Shown piece after piece: positions 1 through 10,621 of a DNA stretch of 64,000 bases (positions are counted from its first letter, which is position 1; each line of letters starts with the position of its first letter). The notes beneath the pieces are model-generated. The model saw only the letters and a program-made list of their open reading frames with translations, was not told where the DNA came from and did no database searches. The translations under genes and the position numbers were made by a program. This stretch comes from Ashinkailepas kermadecensis (Eukaryota > Arthropoda > Thecostraca > Neolepadidae): the NCBI GenBank assembly GCA_034440615.1, contig JAOTOM010004624.1, forward strand, positions 62,001 to 126,000, read 5' to 3'.

Positions 1-575
1 ACTACCACACCCGTCAGCACAGCATACCACGACACTACCACACCCGTCAGCACAGCATACCACGACACTACCACACCCGTCAGCACAGCATACCACGACA
101 CTACCACACCCGCCTGCACAGCATATCACGACACTACCACACCCGTCAGCACAGCATACCACGACACTACCACACCCGTCAACACAGCATACCACGACAC
201 TACCACACCCGTCAGCACAGCATACCACGACACTACCCCACCCGTCAGCACAGCATACCACGACGCTACCACACCCGTCAGCATAGCATACCACGACACT
301 ACCACACCCCGTCAGCACAACATACCACGACACTACCACACCCGTCAGCACAACATAACGCTTCCACACCCGTCAGCACAGCACCACAACATACCACGAC
401 ACTACCATACCCGTCAGCACAGCACCACAACATACCACGACACTACCACACCCGTCAGCACAATATAACGCTACCATACCCATCAACACAACATAACGCT
501 ATCACACCAACCAGCACAGCAGCACAACATAATATAACGCTACCATACCCACTGGCACAGCATAATACAACGACG
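1..575. repeat. minisatellite, 33-bp unit
   Basis: Tandem copies of a 33-bp unit containing CACCCGTCAGCACAGCATAC, about 17 units. The first ten are nearly identical. From about 340 onward the units shorten and diverge (AGCACCACAACATACC variants). The array runs off the left edge of the window. Not coding. Confidence 0.95.
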
Positions 576-779
576 TCCCAGTGCAACAGCAGCACCTGAG
601 CAGAATAGTGACGTCTCAGCATATTATTTCAAATGTAGTGACAGAGGCAATCTATCAAAGTCAGCACATGGAATATAATATGAGATTGGAGTATATCAGA
701 GAGTGAGTTCGTGTTGAGGCGGACAGCCGGCGTGTCACGGCCCCTTCCGCCGCCATGACAGGCGGCCCGGCCAGTTCTC

Positions 780-1205
780 CCGTCACCCTAACGAGCCCAC
801 ACGGAGCCCACACGGAGCCCACCACCAGACGTGGAGTCCATCACCAGGCACGGAGCTCACACCGGACGTGGAGTCCATCATCAGGCACGGAACATCCACT
901 GGACGTGGAGCCCATCACCAGGCACCGAACCCCCACTGGACGTGGAGTCCATCACCAGGCACTGAACCCCCACTAGACGTGGAGTCCATCACCAGGCACG
1001 GAACAGCCACTGGATGTGGAGTACATCACCGGACGTGGAGTCCATCACCAGGCACGGAACCCCCACTAGACGTGAAGTACAGCACCAGGCACGGAACATC
1101 CACCGGACACGGAGTTCATCACTGGACGCGGAGCCATTCATCAGGCACGGAGCCCACACCGGACGTGGAGTCCATCACCAGGCACTGAGCCCACACCGCA
1201 CGTGA
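780..1205. repeat. minisatellite, ~37-bp unit
   Basis: About 11 units built on GGAGTCCATCACCAGGCACG followed by a variable GAACCCCCACTGGACGT part. Units are diverged by point changes and small indels, so this is an older array. Overlapping open frames here arise only because the unit lacks stops. Confidence 0.93.
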
Positions 1206-1379
1206 TGTCCATCACCGGACGTGGTGGCTCGTGTCGGCACGATCGCTATGGGCCGGGCGGCGAAATAATGACGGGCGATAACGCCATCCAGCAGTGCCGC
1301 TCACGGATATGATATACGCATATCGGCGGCACAATGGTCGCGCAGCAGAATACCAGGCAGCCTGTCCAACGACACGGGC

Positions 1380-3001
1380 TCTGGTCTGCCAATAAGACGG
1401 TGCGGGCTCTGGTCAGTCAGTCAGTCAGTCAGTCAGACGGTACGGGCTCTGGTCAGTCCACCAGACGGTGTGGGTTCTGGTCAGTCAGTCAGACGGTGTG
1501 GGCTCTGGTCTGTCAGTCAGAGACGGTGTGGGTTCTAGTCTGCCAGTCAGACGGTGTGGGCTGTCAGTCAGTCAGACAGACGGTGCGGGCCCTGGCCAGT
1601 CAGACATACGGTGCGGGCTCTGGTCAGTCAGACAGACGGTGCGGGCTCTGGTCAGTCAGTCCGACGGTGCGGGCTCTGGTCAGTCAGTCAGACGGTACGG
1701 GCTCTGGTCAGTCCATCAGACGGTGTGGGTTCTGGTCAGTCAGTCAGACGGTGCGGGCTCCGGTCAGTCAGTCAGACGGTGTGGGCTCTAGTCTGCCAGT
1801 CAGACGGTGTGGGCTGTCAGTCAGTCAGACAGACGGTGCGGGCCCTGGCCAGTCAGACAGACGGTGCGGGCTCTGGTCAGTCAGACAGACGGTGCGGGCT
1901 CTGGTCTGTCAGTCAGACGGTGCGGGCTCTGGTCTGTCAGTCAGTCAGACGGTGTGGGCTCTCGTCTGTCAGTCAGACAGTGCGGGCTCTGGTCAGTCAG
2001 TCAGACGGTGTGGGCTCTGGTCAGTCAGTCAGACGGTGTGGGCTCTAGTCTGCCAGTCAGACGGTGTGGGCTGTCAGTCAGTCAGACAGACGGTGCGGGC
2101 CCTGGCCAGTCAGACAGACGGTGCGGGCTCTGGTCAGTCAGACAGACGGTGCGGGCTCTGGTCTGTCAGTCAGACGGTGCGGGCTCTGGTCTGTCAGTCA
2201 GTCAGACGGTGTGGGCTCTCGTCTGTCAGTCAGACGGTGTGGGCTCTGGTCAGTCAGACAGACGGTGTGGGCTCTGGTCTGCTAGTCAGACGGTGCGGGC
2301 TTTGGTCAGTCAGTCAGACAGTGCGGGCTCTGGTCAGTCAGTCAGACGGTGTGGGCTCTGGTCAGTCAGTCAGACGGTGTGGGCTGTCAGTCAGTCAGGC
2401 GGTGTGGGCTCTGGTCAGTCAGTCAGACGGTGTGGGCTCTGGTCAGTCAGTCAGACGGTGCGGGCTCTGGTCTGTCAGGTCAGACGGTGTGGGCTCTGGT
2501 CAGTCAGTCAGACGGTGTGGGCTCTGGTCAGTCAGTCAGACGGTGTGGGCTCTGGTCAGTCCGTCAGACAGACGATGTGGGCTCTGGTCAGTCAGTCAGA
2601 CGGTGTGGGCTCTGGTCAGTCAGTAAGACGGTGCGGGTTCTGGTCAGTCAGTCAGACGGTGCGGGCTCTGGTCTGTCAGTCAGACGGTGCGGGCTCTGGT
2701 CTGTCAGTCAGACGGTGTGGGCCCTGGTCAGTCCGTCAGACAGACGATGTGGGCTCTGGTCAGTCAGTCAGAGACGGTGTGGGCTCTGGTCAGTCAGTCA
2801 GACGGTGCGGGCTCTGGTCAGTCAGACAGACGGTGCGGGTTCTGGTCAGTCAGTCAGACGGTGCGGGCTGTCAGTCAGTCAGATGGTGTGGGCTCTGGTC
2901 AGTCAGTCAGACGGTGCGGGCTCTGGTCAGTCAGTCAGACGGTGCGGGTTCTGGTCAGTCAGTCAGACGGTATGGGCTCTGGTCTGTCAATCAGCTGATA
3001 C
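1380..3001. repeat. minisatellite, ~28-bp unit with CAGT slippage
   Basis: About 58 units with core GACGGTGTGGGCTCTGGT joined to one to four copies of CAGT. Length variation is in 4-bp steps of CAGT, so a microsatellite is nested inside each minisatellite unit. Longer-period blocks (a GGGCTGTCAGTCAGTCAGAC variant at about 1557, 1807 and 2064) show higher-order duplication with a period near 255 bp. Long stop-free frames of up to 430 codons are by-products of the repeat. Confidence 0.95.
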
Positions 3002-3011
3002 AGCCGTGAGG

Positions 3012-3455
3012 GGGCCGCGGCGGTGTCTCGCCTCACGGCGTCCCCCGGGTCGGAGGAGACGCGGTGGTGTCTCGCCTCACGGCGTCCGCCAGGTCGGAGG
3101 AGGCGCGGCGGTGTCTCGCCTCACGGCGTCCGCCAGGTCGGAGGAGACGCGGCGGTGTCTCGCCTCACGGCGTCCCCCGGGTCGGAGGAGACGCGGTGGT
3201 GTCTCGCCTCACGGCGTCCGCCAGGTCGGAGGAGGCGCGGTGGTGTCTCGCCTCACGGCGTCCGCCAGGTCGGAGGAGGCGCGGCGGTGTCTCGCGTCAC
3301 GGCGTCCGCCAGGTCGGGGGAGACGCGGTGGTGTCTCGCCTCACGGCGTCCGCCAGGTCGGAGGAGGCGCGGTGGTGTCTCGCCTCACGGCGTCCGCCAG
3401 GTCGGGGGAGACGTGGCGGTGTCTCGCCCCATGGCGTCCGCTGGGTTGGAGGTGT
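3012..3455. repeat. minisatellite, 44-bp unit
   Basis: About ten units of a 44-bp GC-rich sequence with core GTGTCTCGCCTCACGGCGTC followed by CGCCAGGTCGGAGGAG. It starts only about ten bases after the previous, unrelated array ends. Confidence 0.94.
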
Positions 3456-4520
3456 AAATGTGAGACCGAGCTCGTCCGGCCTAATTGCAGGTGGGGCAGT
3501 CGTCCAGCGCCGTTGGCGGTGCCCTATGGGTTCAGAGCCTACCACATGCGAGATTAATTGAAGAAAGAAAGTTGGGCGGAACAAAGTTTTGACAGAGCAT
3601 CTGCAAACTGATTGGATCACTGGGATCGAACACTGTTCCAACGTCCCTGTATCACACAAGCTCTCAAAATAGCACTATCGGTCATGGTCAGTCGGTAGAT
3701 GCAGAAGCGGCACCGTGTCACCACGAAGTTCGGTAGGCTCCAGTAAATTTTGCGCTGGGTATTTTGCAATTATTTGCACACCATTGGTAATACTTAACAA
3801 ATTCAAGCTTGTTTATATGCGATGCAAACAAATCATGTGCCTTGTATGCTGTGCAGTTTGTGGGGGATGACCGTAGAAGGCAGTATATGTAGTATGCGAC
3901 TTGGTTTTGCTTCAGCTACTGAAATAGTGATGGAATTAAAAAGTCCACCTTGCTCCACATCAATTTTGCGACTCCGTCCTAGTCTGGTGCATCAGCTGTA
4001 TGCCTTCACAAATAACTTTTGCGCATACGTGCGCGAAGGAAGCTATACATTAAAACATACTCTTCTTGTTTTGTTTCTTCTTCTTCATGCTTCTAAAACA
4101 ACTATTTGCTCTGCCACTAAGCGCCGGGTAGGGAATTATGATGTCATAAACGTCTGCAGACAGCTACTACATACTGTTCTACCAGACACCTAAAAGGAAG
4201 ATTGCATACCTTTGAAATGCAACTTGTCTATAAAATTATATCCTTTGACGGAAGACGCATGCGGATGCTTTCCATCAGAGATCAGAAATAGCGAGTGCAT
4301 TAGGTAGGCACCTACCTGTAGAAAAGAGAAAAACGCTTACCTTTACCTCCAGTCTGTTCTCTTCCTTTCTCTCAGTCTCACTCCCCCTTTCTTTACACCA
4401 TCTCTCTCTTTATCCTTCTCGCTCCCCCTTTATCCACCTCCCCTTTTTATCTCTCGATCTCTCTCTCTCTCTCTACCCCTTTCTCCCTGCGTAATCGGTA
4501 AACTTCCGCTGGTCGGTAGG
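3456..4520. other. unannotated stretch with CT-rich tract
   Basis: I recognise no gene. 4338-4490 is pyrimidine-rich (CTCTCTCT and CCCTTT runs), a simple-sequence tract. The open frame at 3822-4193 has no recognisable domain, splice context or start context and is left uncalled. Confidence 0.6.
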
Positions 4521-5185
4521 CAGGGTTAAAATAATGTTTTTTTTTCGTTAGGTGTGATATGTCAAAACGGGCACAGTAGGATGTCGAAATTTGACATGGA
4601 ATTAGTATCATTTTAAATGTTTTTTATATCTTTCAGACTCAAATTTGAGCCAATGGTGTAGGTACTTATGACTACGTTTATCATTTGCTTTGATATTCAT
4701 AATTTAGGAAGGGCTATATTCGGGACAGGGAGATAATTACCTATGCTATAAACTGGTACCGTGGGGACGAGTGGTCTAGGGGTAAGATGCTCGTCTCACA
4801 ATCGAAAGGTTGTGGGTTCGAGTCTCACCTGTCGCTACTCTTCGCCCGCGACCAATCGGCGTGAGAGATTGGCGACGCTACATGACTCAACGGTCGACGT
4901 GTCGTAAAACCAATAACCAACCAACAATAAAGTGGTACCGTACGCCACATCACATTACAGTTAATCCCTTTACCCGAAATTGCGTTGCGAAATATTCGTG
5001 TATCACTATTCCTTGTCAAGAGCATTAACATGATACTTATAAACGAGATAATGTTACAAAGGAGACACGAAGACTTCATAAGCACGCATCAAGGAGCAGG
5101 ACGTCGATGCTTCGTGGAGAAGGATGTCGATTGAGTGTTCAGAAAGTGATATTTTCCACCCTATTTCACGAATAATTTATCACTG
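4521..5185 (-). mobile_element. hAT-like non-autonomous transposon, copy 1 (interrupted by a SINE)
   Basis: The element is bounded by a perfect 8-bp TSD, TCGGTAGG, at 4513-4520 and 5186-5193. Its termini are CAGGGTTAAAATAATG on the left and, read inward from the right, CAGTGATAAATTATTCGTG. CAG-type termini with 8-bp TSDs are the hallmark of the hAT superfamily. Without the 170-bp SINE and its duplicated site the element is about 486 bp. Internal sequence matches copies at 5685-6474 and 51207-53177. I see no transposase frame, so it should depend on a transposase encoded elsewhere. Confidence 0.85.
4763..4932 (+). mobile_element. tRNA-Val-like SINE, full length, inserted in hAT copy 1
   Basis: The 170-bp element starts GGGGACGAGTGGTCTAGGGG (A-box region), has B box GGTTCGAGTCTC and a CTCACAA anticodon-loop-like segment (CAC, valine-type). 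A unique body follows, then a 3' hairpin and a CCAATAACCAACCAA tail. The 9-bp TSD TGGTACCGT lies at 4754-4762 and 4933-4941. The other two hAT copies show the corresponding empty site, which fixes the insertion borders exactly. Confidence 0.93.
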
Positions 5186-5193
5186 TCGGTAGG

Positions 5194-5684
5194 TATAACG
5201 CGGGCCACGGCGGGACCACTTGAGACGACAGCCCAGCGGAGGCGCAAGCGGGAGAGCGGAAGCACACCGGGGAGTGGAAGCTTACAGGGGGCTGTAAGGA
5301 AGACGAGGAAACTACATTAGCTTTCCTACGCCACCGCTCCGTGAGATAATGAGCCGGCGCGCCAGAATCACGTTGTCACCATTGTCTGGATCCATGGGTC
5401 ATATGTCTAGGGGGCACGGAGCCGTGTGGCTAAACCGCACGCAATGGCCAGTTGGCGAAATAACCTCCCGCTCCGCAGTTGCTCCGCGTTCACGATGTCG
5501 ACGTTCCGTGACGTTCCATGAATTAATCATGACGTTTCATATTTGCCAGAATATTTAACGTCACAAATGACGTTTGCTTATGCTAGAACATCAGGGCATG
5601 CGAAACGCCTCATCCCACCGCCACCATCCGACGGCTGAAGTGTGGAATTAAGCATATGTAATGCAGAACCATAGGTGGTACCAG
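5194..5684. other. unannotated spacer between two hAT copies
   Basis: GC-rich unique sequence with no recognisable gene, RNA or repeat. Confidence 0.5.
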
Positions 5685-6474
5685 CAGTGATAAATTATTC
5701 GTGAAATAGGGTGGAATATACCACTTGCTGAACGATGAATCGACATCATTTCCAAAGATATATCGACATCCTCAATTGTTCGACAAGATACATGTACATC
5801 CTTCCAAAAGATGTCTCGTTTTAACAATACCGCAGTTATAGGTATTAGGCTTATGTTGCGTGTAAAGAAAATATACGACCTTCAATATACCAGGAGGTGC
5901 TGAGTTGACATCAAAAGTATCGGTAAAGATTATACTTTATTACTCAACGTTTCGGCCAGGGACTATCGTCAGGAGACGATGACGATGGCCCCTGGCCGAA
6001 ACGTTGAGTAATAAAGTATAATCTTTACCGATACTTTTGATGTCAACTCAACACCTCCTGGTATATTGAAGGTCGTATATTTTCTTTACACGCAATGTCT
6101 AAAACCCAGGAGCATCTAAGAGCCATTCTTCGTTGTATTAAACTAGGCTTATGTTTACCACAACGGATCCGGGATCGTGATACCAAACATCCTGTAGTGC
6201 AATTCGAGGTAAAGGGACTATCTATACCGTGCTATGTTATACAGTACCAGTTTATGGCATATGTATTTGTATTATTGTTGATATTGGCATCCCCAATCTA
6301 GGTACATCTCAAAACACGCAAAATATGTACAGTTATATGTGCACAATTGTCTCAGAACTGGGTTTGAAGGACTTAACACGTATTACAATGAACATTATTT
6401 CCCTGGCGATTTGACATCCCGTTGCACTCGTTTCGACACCTTAAACCCAACGAGAAACCATTATTTTAATACTG
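5685..6474 (+). mobile_element. hAT-like non-autonomous transposon, copy 2 (contains a foldback)
   Basis: A perfect 8-bp TSD, GGTACCAG, lies at 5677-5684 and 6475-6482. The left end is CAGTGATAAATTATTCGTG. The right end read inward is CAGTATTAAAATAATGG. It is in the opposite orientation to copy 1, only 0.5 kb away. The middle is occupied by a near-palindromic sequence that copies 1 and 3 lack. No transposase frame. Confidence 0.85.
5856..6095. repeat. 240-bp foldback (near-perfect inverted repeat)
   Basis: Two arms of about 110 bp, nearly perfect reverse complements, meet around 5971-5980. Each arm carries GGCCGAAACGTTGAGTAATA reading outward from the centre, then the motifs TTTACCGATACTTTTGATG and GGTATATTGAAGGTCGTAT. 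TAGGCTTATGTT occurs just outside on the left (about 5847) and again near 6147, so the insertion may extend about 50 bp beyond the right arm, with this as its target duplication. Confidence 0.88.
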
Positions 6475-6814
6475 GGTACCAGTGCAGTACCTACAAAATG
6501 GGAATACCGACCGTTTAGTGAGCCGGAGCAGCTAAGTGGTGACCACAACCGGCTTCATCTCTTAAAACCACCCTAGATGTAATGTGTTTGTAGGGCTACG
6601 TCCCGCCGCCGAACTAATCTCACATTTTGACGACTTCGGTCCCATGCGCCAACACAGTCGACAAGTCGGGGAAGTGTGGGCGGACGGACGAGGCAGAGGC
6701 GAAACCGTGGGACATATAACCGTGGGGAATATAACCGTGGGGCATATCGTCGGCCCGGCTGCGAACTGAATGGATGGATATGGGTACTGGATATGGCCGA
6801 ACGTCAGTCCGGCG
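6475..6814. other. unannotated stretch
   Basis: Mostly unique. A short direct repeat (ACCGTGGGGCATAT-like, three units) lies at about 6706-6750. No gene recognised. Confidence 0.5.
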
Positions 6815-7257
6815 GCCCCAGTAGACAGCTGAGGTGTCCACTGCAGCCCCAGTAGACAGCTGAGGTGTCCACTGCAGCCCCAGTAGACAGCTGAGGTGTC
6901 CACTGCGGACCCAGTAGACAGCTGAGACGTCCACTGCGGCCCCAGTAGACAGCTGAGGTGTCCACTGCGGACCCAGTAGACAGCTGAGGCGTCCACTGCG
7001 GCCCCAGTAGATAGCTGAGGTGTCCACTGCGGCCCCAGTAGATAGCTGAGGTGTCCACTGCGGCCCCAGAAGATAGCTAAGGTGTCCACTGCGGCCCCAG
7101 TAGATAGCTAGTGTCTACTGTGGCCCCAGTAGATAGCTAGTGTCTACTGTGGCTCCAGTAGATAGCTAAGGTGTCCACTGCGGCCCCAGTAGATAGCTGA
7201 GGTGTCCACTGCAGCCCCAGTAGATAGCTAAGGTGTCCACTGTGGCTCCAGTAGACG
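6815..7257. repeat. minisatellite, 31-bp unit
   Basis: About 14 units with core CAGCTGAGGTGTCCACTGCG and CCCCAGTAGA. Variation is mainly CAGCTGAGG versus TAGCTAAGG, plus two shortened units near 7105-7150. Confidence 0.95.
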
Positions 7258-7314
7258 GCTGTGATTTGGCCAGGAGCGGCGAAATCGATAGGCATTAGGC
7301 TATGCTCATTACAG

Positions 7315-7371
7315 TTAGTTAGGTATTTGGGCTTCAGGGCGCTTCGACCAGAATTGATCATTCGCGCCCAC
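7315..7371 (-). mobile_element. ultra-short hairpin retroposon, diverged copy
   Basis: On the minus strand it reads GGGCGC, a loop containing GGTCGA, then GCGCCC, an A-rich stretch and a CCTAACTAA tail. Flanking 12-mers ATGCTCATTACA (about 7303) and ATGCTTATTACA (about 7373) differ by one base and look like an old TSD. The six-base stem is intact although the loop has diverged. Confidence 0.7.
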
Positions 7372-8752
7372 CATGCTTATTACACATCACCGGGAGCCTG
7401 TCAGGATCATTATCAGCTCATCGGCCGAGAACGCGATGCGGGCGAGACCATAGATACATAGGTGGGTAGACAGATAGCTAGCTAAATGCTAAATCGCGGC
7501 ACAAGCTAAGATGGTTAGGGACCGAGACGCATTCACGCGGAGGTGTGTTGAAGCGGGGGCAGGACAAAGAGGTTGAGGGGAGTTAGGGTTGTAAACGGAG
7601 TGGGGGCGATAACGAGTCGGAGGAGGAAGGATGTAGACGGAGTGGGGGCGCGAACAAGACGGGGGAGGAAGGTTGTAAACGGAGTGAGGCGATAACAAGA
7701 CGAGGGAGGGGAGGGACAGTACGCTCAGAGTCGGACAGACAGCCACAGAGAGGAGACGGCGGCAATGCCGACACTGCTCCTGACCGGCGACTGCTGGGTG
7801 GCCAATGGTGGCCGGTTCGTGGCAGAAACAGTGCTGCATAGTGGTGTTTGATATGATGCATTCTTCAGGGTTTGGTAGTGCAGCGCAGCGCCCACAGTTT
7901 GCGCGCTTGTGCAGGGGACCGGGAGGGAGATCGCCGAAGGGTCCGGACCCCGGAATTGACCAGGAAACCAAACACCACATGGACAAACAGTTCGCTGAAC
8001 ATCAGGCATAACAAAACGACGGCACAAAACCTCGCACTACTACACAAACCAAATGACATCTGCATACGGAACTGACGAGAACATATTACGGGACATAAAC
8101 AGACATGTAAAGTCCACAGGCAACAGCGACATACAACTCATCACACAATACAAACATGGGACACGAAATCAAGCCCTTATGAAGAATAGCTAGCACGGTT
8201 CACTGGACAAACCAACAGCCACCGACGTTGTACCAGTTCAAATTCCTCCACGAGTGTTGTACAGTGTACATTTCGCCCGGCACACCTCATTGGTGTAACA
8301 ACGACGCGCAGTAAACGCTTGAATATGCACTTGTGCGAAGGAGCACCACACCAACACATGCTACAACAACAAGCTGTACGCACGGTAATTACCATGTTTG
8401 TCGTAGTCCAATTTCGTGACAACAGTGATTGCATTGATAGTGACACAGCGTAATACGATGCATTGTGCCATTGCTACGTTTGTTGTTTTCCACGTAACAC
8501 AACTGCCATATCTGATTAATGCATGTTTTATGTCTTGCGATTATAATTTAAAGACGGATCCGACGACTTCAAACAGGTATTCTGACGATGACCAATGCGG
8601 TTGAAACGTTAATAATAGTACTATGCACGAGCAACTTTGTTGATTTGATTTCTCAACTCGATCAAGAAAACAAGACAACAGCTTGAAAACTTGAAACATG
8701 CATGAAGAAGCTAATACAAGCCTCATGGAGCTATGCATCCGTCGTCCTTGCT
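7372..8752. other. unannotated stretch with a degenerate ~50-bp repeat
   Basis: 7570-7715 holds about three diverged units of a purine-rich ~50-mer (ACGGAGTGGGGGCGATAAC...). Around 8582-8607 the string CTGACGA, a possible short stem, then GAAACGTT matches a motif also seen in the foldback at 5.9 kb and at 16840. No coding region recognised. Confidence 0.5.
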
Positions 8753-8797
8753 AGAGTCGATGCGCATTAAAACTCAAATAACCAACCAACCAATTAC
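8753..8797 (+). mobile_element. 3' fragment of the ultra-short hairpin retroposon
   Basis: GAGTCGATGCGC followed by an A-rich stretch and AATAACCAACCAACCAA matches the 3' half-stem and tail of the hairpin element. The 5' half of the stem is missing, so this is a truncated copy. Confidence 0.6.
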
Positions 8798-8814
8798 CCG
8801 TCTAGATATAGTAT

Positions 8815-8830
8815 ACACACACACACACAA

Positions 8831-8892
<62 letters not shown>

Positions 8893-8894
8893 GC

Positions 8895-8961
<67 letters not shown>

Positions 8962-8989
8962 TATACATATATTATATATACATATATAT

Positions 8990-9058
<69 letters not shown>

Positions 9059-9070
9059 TATATATATACA
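8815..9070. repeat. (CA)n/(TA)n microsatellite
   Basis: A short (CA)n run passes into about 230 bp of (TA)n with scattered CATA and ATTATA interruptions. Low-complexity peptides predicted across it are artefacts. Confidence 0.97.
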
Positions 9071-9982
9071 TGTGTATATCTAAGAGATAAAGCAAGGACG
9101 ACCGATATGCATAAGTGAATAAAGACAACTTAACAGACGGAGAGTTCATCATTGTCAGAACAGATAGAATCGATGACCCCTAGAGATGGCGAAATATGAC
9201 CTTTAGAGATGGCGGGTGCGAGTTTCCGGCCGTCAGCCGGGGAATGTAAGTGGCACTGCGATTCACACAGCGATAGCTGGTGGCGTATCGACCACGCGCC
9301 GGCGCCGCCCCGTGCGGCGCCGGCCGGAATTCATCACGGCATTCTCGCGCCGCCCAGTCGCTGACCTGATCCAATATGGTTGTTGAGGAACGCAGACGAT
9401 TTTCGCTGAATTTCTGCGGACCAGGAGCCATGACTGCCATGGTGACTCCACGTGCAGCGGAACGTCTCTTCAGCATGTTCTGCCACTCCGAAGTTGGAGG
9501 AAACGGAGAAACCATTCGCAAGTGATCGGAGCTAGAGCCGCACATTGCTCGTGGGAAGAATGTCATTCTTACGTCAATTCGGTTGTCGAGACTCGCAAGA
9601 AAACACGCAGACCCCACAAGTATGTGACAACACCTAAAGCAAAGCAGCAGCCAGATAAAGCCAGAACACCTGGAGATATAATACAGTATTTGGAGACACA
9701 AAAAATATACTGAAAGAAGTGTATCGTCCCATGGCGGATTTGCGTTCTGGAGAATAAGCATATATTAAAAAGTCAGAATCCCATGGCGGATTCGCATTTT
9801 CAATACACTTGATGACATGTAAAAAATCCTTGTCATTTAGATATGCTATGTCACGAGTAAAAGATACTGTTGCGGTAACAGCCACATCAATAGTCGCGAC
9901 CCCTCCCTCTTCCCCGATGCTGCTGCGGTTACAGCCACATTAATTAGCGCGAGGATTATTCAGTACATTCAGGTCATATTAG

Positions 9983-10019
9983 GTTTTTATTCGGGTTTAG
10001 GGGCGCATCGACTACAGTG
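9983..10019 (-). mobile_element. ultra-short hairpin retroposon, 5'-truncated copy
   Basis: The minus strand carries CACTGTAGTCGATGCGCCCC and an A-rich tail. It is flanked by TCAGGTCATATTAGG (9968-9982) and TCAGGTAATATTAGG (10020-10034), a 15-bp TSD with one mismatch. The 5' half of the stem is absent, so truncation happened at insertion. Confidence 0.75.
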
Positions 10020-10550
10020 GTCAGGTAATATTAGGTCACGCCACAACGTCATGAAGGTCAAGCACTTCCTCCCTAATGTTGTATGCTGTTTTTAACATTA
10101 CTGTATCATTGCGTGCTTACGAACTAACGGTAAAATACTGGTAAGTGAATCAAGACGTACTTAGGTACTGGGGATCAGCTTCTGACATTGTGAACCAGGC
10201 TGTCATCTTACACCATTGCTATAATGCATTAATGTGTACATGTTTTCAAATAAAGCAAAGTACCGAACAAGACAATTCTGAAATATATACGAGGACTTGA
10301 GCACTCTTCGAAATCCTGAATGGAAACTGGGCGGAAAGACGCATCGCCTTCGAAAGAGAACGAACTAATATAGCTAATTCAACCTTTTGAACTCACTTGA
10401 TATTGCATAACCCGAGAAGAAACCCAAAACGAATTGGCCAGTATATCTAACGCGTGCATATTCCCATACTTTATGTTACAAATGCCAACAATTGCCTTAA
10501 TTACGGCAAACCCTTGGACTCAAAAAAACAATGGAATCTTCTCACCTTAC

Positions 10551-10621
10551 CTGGGTGTGATGTGATCAACGACACGCAAGTTTAATATTTGTTTTCTCAC
10601 GGAAGTTGCTGGTTTAGCCAT
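10551..10621 (-). CDS. possible first coding exon, unknown product (weak)
   Basis: On the minus strand an ATG in fair context (GATAATGG) opens 23 codons, MAKPATSVRKQILNLRVVDH plus ITP. They end with two bases of the next codon at CAG|GTAAGG, which is an excellent 5' splice donor. No stop occurs before the donor. I do not recognise the protein, and no matching downstream exon (phase 2) was identified. Seventy-one bases with a good donor can occur by chance in 64 kb, so this is only a lead. Confidence 0.2.

Noticed and set aside
1334..2626. 430-codon stop-free frame
   Set aside because: It lies wholly in the 28-bp minisatellite. The peptide just repeats the unit, and other frames are equally open.
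4763..4835. Functional tRNA-Val gene
   Set aside because: A- and B-box regions are present but acceptor and anticodon stems do not pair properly. At least a dozen near-identical copies with SINE bodies and TSDs show it is a retroposon head.
5856..6095. Complete hammerhead ribozyme
   Set aside because: Only the CTGACGA and GAAAC core strings are present. I could not pair a full stem I/III with a cleavage site, so it is kept only as a finding to test.
9180..9761. 193-codon minus-strand frame
   Set aside because: No start context, domain or splice sites I recognise. Left as unassigned.
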